Origin: Candidatus Saccharimonadota bacterium
Lineage (GTDB): Bacteria > Patescibacteriota > Saccharimonadia > Saccharimonadales > AQU-01
Direction: 5' to 3'
Assembly (NCBI GenBank): GCA_018499905.2
Contig: JAHBAU020000022.1
Span: 1 to 40,411, forward strand
Length of the DNA stretch: 40,411 bases
A model generated the notes under the pieces. It saw only the letters and a program-made list of their open reading frames with translations, made no database searches and had not been told where the DNA came from. How positions within the stretch are numbered: position 1 is the stretch's first letter; each line of letters opens with the position of its first letter. This document shows positions 38,624 to 40,411 of this stretch, piece after piece. A program made the position numbers and the translations under genes.

Positions 38624-39025
38624 CTAGGCGGAGTGGTTGTTGTCGCCGGTGACTTCGAGGGCTTCTAAGTCATCAAGTGCGCTCAAAAACGTGGTAGAAC
38701 TGTCGCCAAGCTCAATCTGCACGGCGACCCGCCAATTGGGGTTATCGCCGGTTGGACCTTGATACTGCGGTACGCCATCAATAATTGGGTTTGCAGGGTC
38801 GTCACTAACAACCTGCATATCTATAGCGTCTGAACTATTTGGGTCAGCAGCGACTCGCCGTATTGCCTCTGCGGCATAGCGCACTTGTTCTAAGGTCATG
38901 GCGCTCACAAACCGTGCCGCTTGTGTCGGATCTGTTCGTCCAGTCTCACGAATAGCCTCGAAAGACGGCATATCAACCTGGCCATCGCCAGATCGTACGG
39001 TATTCACTCGGTACAGCTGTAACAT
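38624..39025 (-). CDS. Orphan 133-aa protein
   Basis: Acidic soluble protein with FSEAIRE-like helices (SFEAIRETGRTDPTQAARF, LEQVRYAAEAIRRVAADP) and a beta C-terminal half (WRVAVQIELGDSSTTFLSALDDLEALEV). The DPTQAARFV and AAEAIRR stretches recall the Ala/Arg-rich helices in the 156-aa orphan at 29466, but this is not a clear homology. TATAAT (39035-39040) ends 9 nt before the ATG at 39025. Convergent with the VOC gene, 3 nt apart. Confidence 0.65.
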   Translation of the reverse strand: MLQLYRVNTVRSGDGQVDMPSFEAIRETGRTDPTQAARFVSAMTLEQVRYAAEAIRRVAADPNSSDAIDMQVVSDDPANPIIDGVPQYQGPTGDNPNWRVAVQIELGDSSTTFLSALDDLEALEVTGDNNHSA

Positions 39026-39127
39026 AATAGATGTATTATACAATTATTTATGTTATTTTGCAACCTTTAGTGTTATTAGTGCTGTATTCGTTTCAACGGC
39101 TCTATTCTGCAAAAATGGCGGCCGATC

Positions 39128-39511
39128 TTAGCCTTCGACTGCGACTGCAAAGCCGCCGTAGGCCATTTTGGTCATGTCGTTTGGCATTTCAAACGGCTCG
39201 GTTGCGTTGGCGTACTCTTCGTCCATTTCTTTCATGACTTTGGCGTTGACTTCATCCCGGTGTTCTTTTGACTCAAACACAATGAATGAGAACCAAACGT
39301 TATCCTCAGGTCCAGCGCCAGCCATTTCGGCAAAGGCACGCGATTTCATGTCACCCATTTCCTGTTGCTTTAAATCATCACCACGGCATTCAAAATATTG
39401 CAGTGCGCCGTGCTTCATCCACGAGTCGCGTCCCATTTCGGCCATTTTTTGGTATTCGGCCTCTTTGCCTTTTGGTATAACTAGTACGAATCCATCAATA
39501 TATTTTGCCAT
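39128..39511 (-). CDS. DUF1428 family protein
   Basis: 127 aa: MAKYIDGFVLVIPKGKEAEYQKMAE...WMKHGALQYFECRGDD and VWFSFIVFESKEHRDEVNAKVMKE are characteristic of DUF1428, a dimeric alpha-beta barrel (ABM-like) family of unknown function. AGGAGC is 10 nt before the ATG. Stands alone between two minus-strand genes. Confidence 0.9.
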   Translation of the reverse strand: MAKYIDGFVLVIPKGKEAEYQKMAEMGRDSWMKHGALQYFECRGDDLKQQEMGDMKSRAFAEMAGAGPEDNVWFSFIVFESKEHRDEVNAKVMKEMDEEYANATEPFEMPNDMTKMAYGGFAVAVEG

Positions 39512-39570
39512 GTTAATTGCTCCTGCTTAGCTTGCTTGTCCTCTAAGTTTACACCTAGACAGCTTACATC

Positions 39571-40263
39571 TCAGCCGACCGAAGGGCGTTTGATGACCAG
39601 GTCTTCTTCGGGTTGCTCGGACGAGAGGTTGGTCATCACTTTTTCAATGGCATAGTCGACGCTCATGTACTGATCAATATCCTCAGGTACTTGCTCATGG
39701 TAGATGTCGGTCTGCATGCCGCCCGGGAATATCTGATAGACTGCAACGCCCGTGTCTGCAAGCTCCTCACGAAGTGACTCGGTCATACCTTTTAAAGCAA
39801 ATTTCGAAGATACATACGCAGACAACTTAGGCTTGCCGCTTAAACCCGCCGTAGAATTAATGTTGATGATCAGACCATTACCCTGCTTTTTCATAATCGG
39901 CAGTACGGCTTTGCAGCCATTAAAGTAACCAAAAAAGTTAACGCCATATAAATAATGTAAGCGCTCGAGATCCACATCTTCCAGATTGCTCGGCGCAATT
40001 TGAACGCCGGCATTATTCACCCACACATCAATTCGCCCAAATGTATCGACTGCTTGTTTGGCTACCGCTAAAGTGTCATCAAATAAGCTGGCATCGGCCA
40101 CGGTGTATTCAGCACCAATCTCGCTCGCTGTCGCTTTGACCTCGTCCTCATTAGTGCTGGTTATCAAGACCCTTGCGCCCTGTTTGATCATTCGTTCCGC
40201 AAAAGCCTTGCCAAAACCCTTGCTGCCGCCGGTCACCACAACTGCTTTATCTGTAAAATTCAT
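39571..40263 (-). CDS. Short-chain dehydrogenase/reductase
   Basis: A 230-aa classical SDR: Rossmann loop TGGSKGFGKAFA (11-22), NNAGV near 85, the catalytic Ser in NINSTAG and YVSSK (Tyr and Lys ~150-154). NAD(P)H-dependent redox on an unknown carbonyl or alcohol. TATACT (40270-40275) ends 6 nt before the ATG. Confidence 0.92.
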   Translation of the reverse strand: MNFTDKAVVVTGGSKGFGKAFAERMIKQGARVLITSTNEDEVKATASEIGAEYTVADASLFDDTLAVAKQAVDTFGRIDVWVNNAGVQIAPSNLEDVDLERLHYLYGVNFFGYFNGCKAVLPIMKKQGNGLIININSTAGLSGKPKLSAYVSSKFALKGMTESLREELADTGVAVYQIFPGGMQTDIYHEQVPEDIDQYMSVDYAIEKVMTNLSSEQPEEDLVIKRPSVG

Positions 40264-40392
40264 GCGCTCAGTATAGCAAAGTTACACTCAAGGAAGTCGC
40301 GATAATACATACACACCCCTGCAGAAGTTGCGATTCAAAATCACCTCGGGCTCGTTGATTTATTGCCTAATCGGGGAGAATAGATCTAAAAC

Positions 40393-40411
40393 CTGTCTCT
40401 TATACACATCT
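40393..40411 (+). other. Tn5/Nextera mosaic-end adapter sequence at contig end
   Basis: The last 19 nt read CTGTCTCTTATACACATCT, the complement of the Tn5 mosaic end used in Nextera libraries. It is a library artefact, not genomic. The ~130 nt between 40264 and 40392 hold only the SDR promoter and no recognised gene. Confidence 0.95.

Noticed and set aside
1-40411. UGA recoding as in some CPR lineages
   Set aside because: UGA acts as a stop at the ends of intact genes such as murF and the L,D-transpeptidase, and no conserved domain is interrupted by it.

Overview
This window looks like a piece of a small bacterial genome from the Patescibacteria (CPR), most likely Candidatus Saccharibacteria (TM7). 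That assignment is an inference from gene content and style: compact, mostly one-strand coding; a NUDIX-carrying LeuRS; a membrane-anchored MurF; many lineage-orphan proteins; small single-domain enzymes; and almost no long intergenic space. UGA is used as an ordinary stop (for example murF and the L,D-transpeptidase), so the code appears standard. The right edge ends in 19 nt identical to the Tn5/Nextera mosaic end, so the window is a contig end with untrimmed library adapter.

Layout. 1-3539: translation genes on the minus strand (nusB fragment, rpmF, leuS). leuS is preceded by an overlapping 27-codon leader ORF that repeats the first 11 codons of leuS. 3634-9211: an orphan 524-aa protein, then a cell-wall operon (alpha/beta hydrolase, membrane-anchored murF, a winged-helix/TM-like protein, ddl). 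9292-9875: tRNA-Ala followed by a 500-nt gene-free stretch packed with stem-loops. 9876-14954: hydrolase, ligA, membrane protein, htpX, lemA. 15006-15700: a MazG-type pyrophosphohydrolase, tRNA-Leu and tRNA-Cys, with a second copy of a structured repeat. 15781-19024: L,D-transpeptidase lipoprotein and two membrane-associated orphans. 19028-24108: a tightly coupled seven-gene minus-strand operon (serine hydrolase, cyclase, Ldh-type dehydrogenase, APH-type kinase, orphan, HExxH protein, YdeI-like). 24152-29936: SET-domain protein, ABC-F ATPase, small enzymes and two orphans. 30017-35512: an HExxH protein, PhzF-like, prolyl iminopeptidase-like, DnaQ/GIY-YIG fusion, degenerate M23-like membrane protein, small membrane protein. 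35551-37553: a probable copper/haem envelope cassette. 37698-40263: small enzymes (DUF1801, VOC, DUF1428, SDR) and one orphan.

Most notable: (1) a 117-nt element present twice (9419-9535 and 15354-15470). Each copy lies about 50 nt downstream of a tRNA gene and in the same orientation, behind a terminator-like hairpin. Its junction sequences and first 34 nt are conserved, two inner stems differ in sequence while staying largely paired, and the ends pair with each other and are complementary to the tRNA T-arm. This is my best candidate for an undescribed structured RNA or tRNA-linked mobile unit. (2) The leuS leader ORF with its apical hairpin and ATGA overlap. (3) A TANNNT -10 box 6-9 nt before the start codon of 21 genes, which points to widespread leaderless transcripts. 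(4) A NUDIX domain inside the LeuRS editing domain and a LigA that lacks all four zinc-finger cysteines. All were read by eye; no database search was possible.
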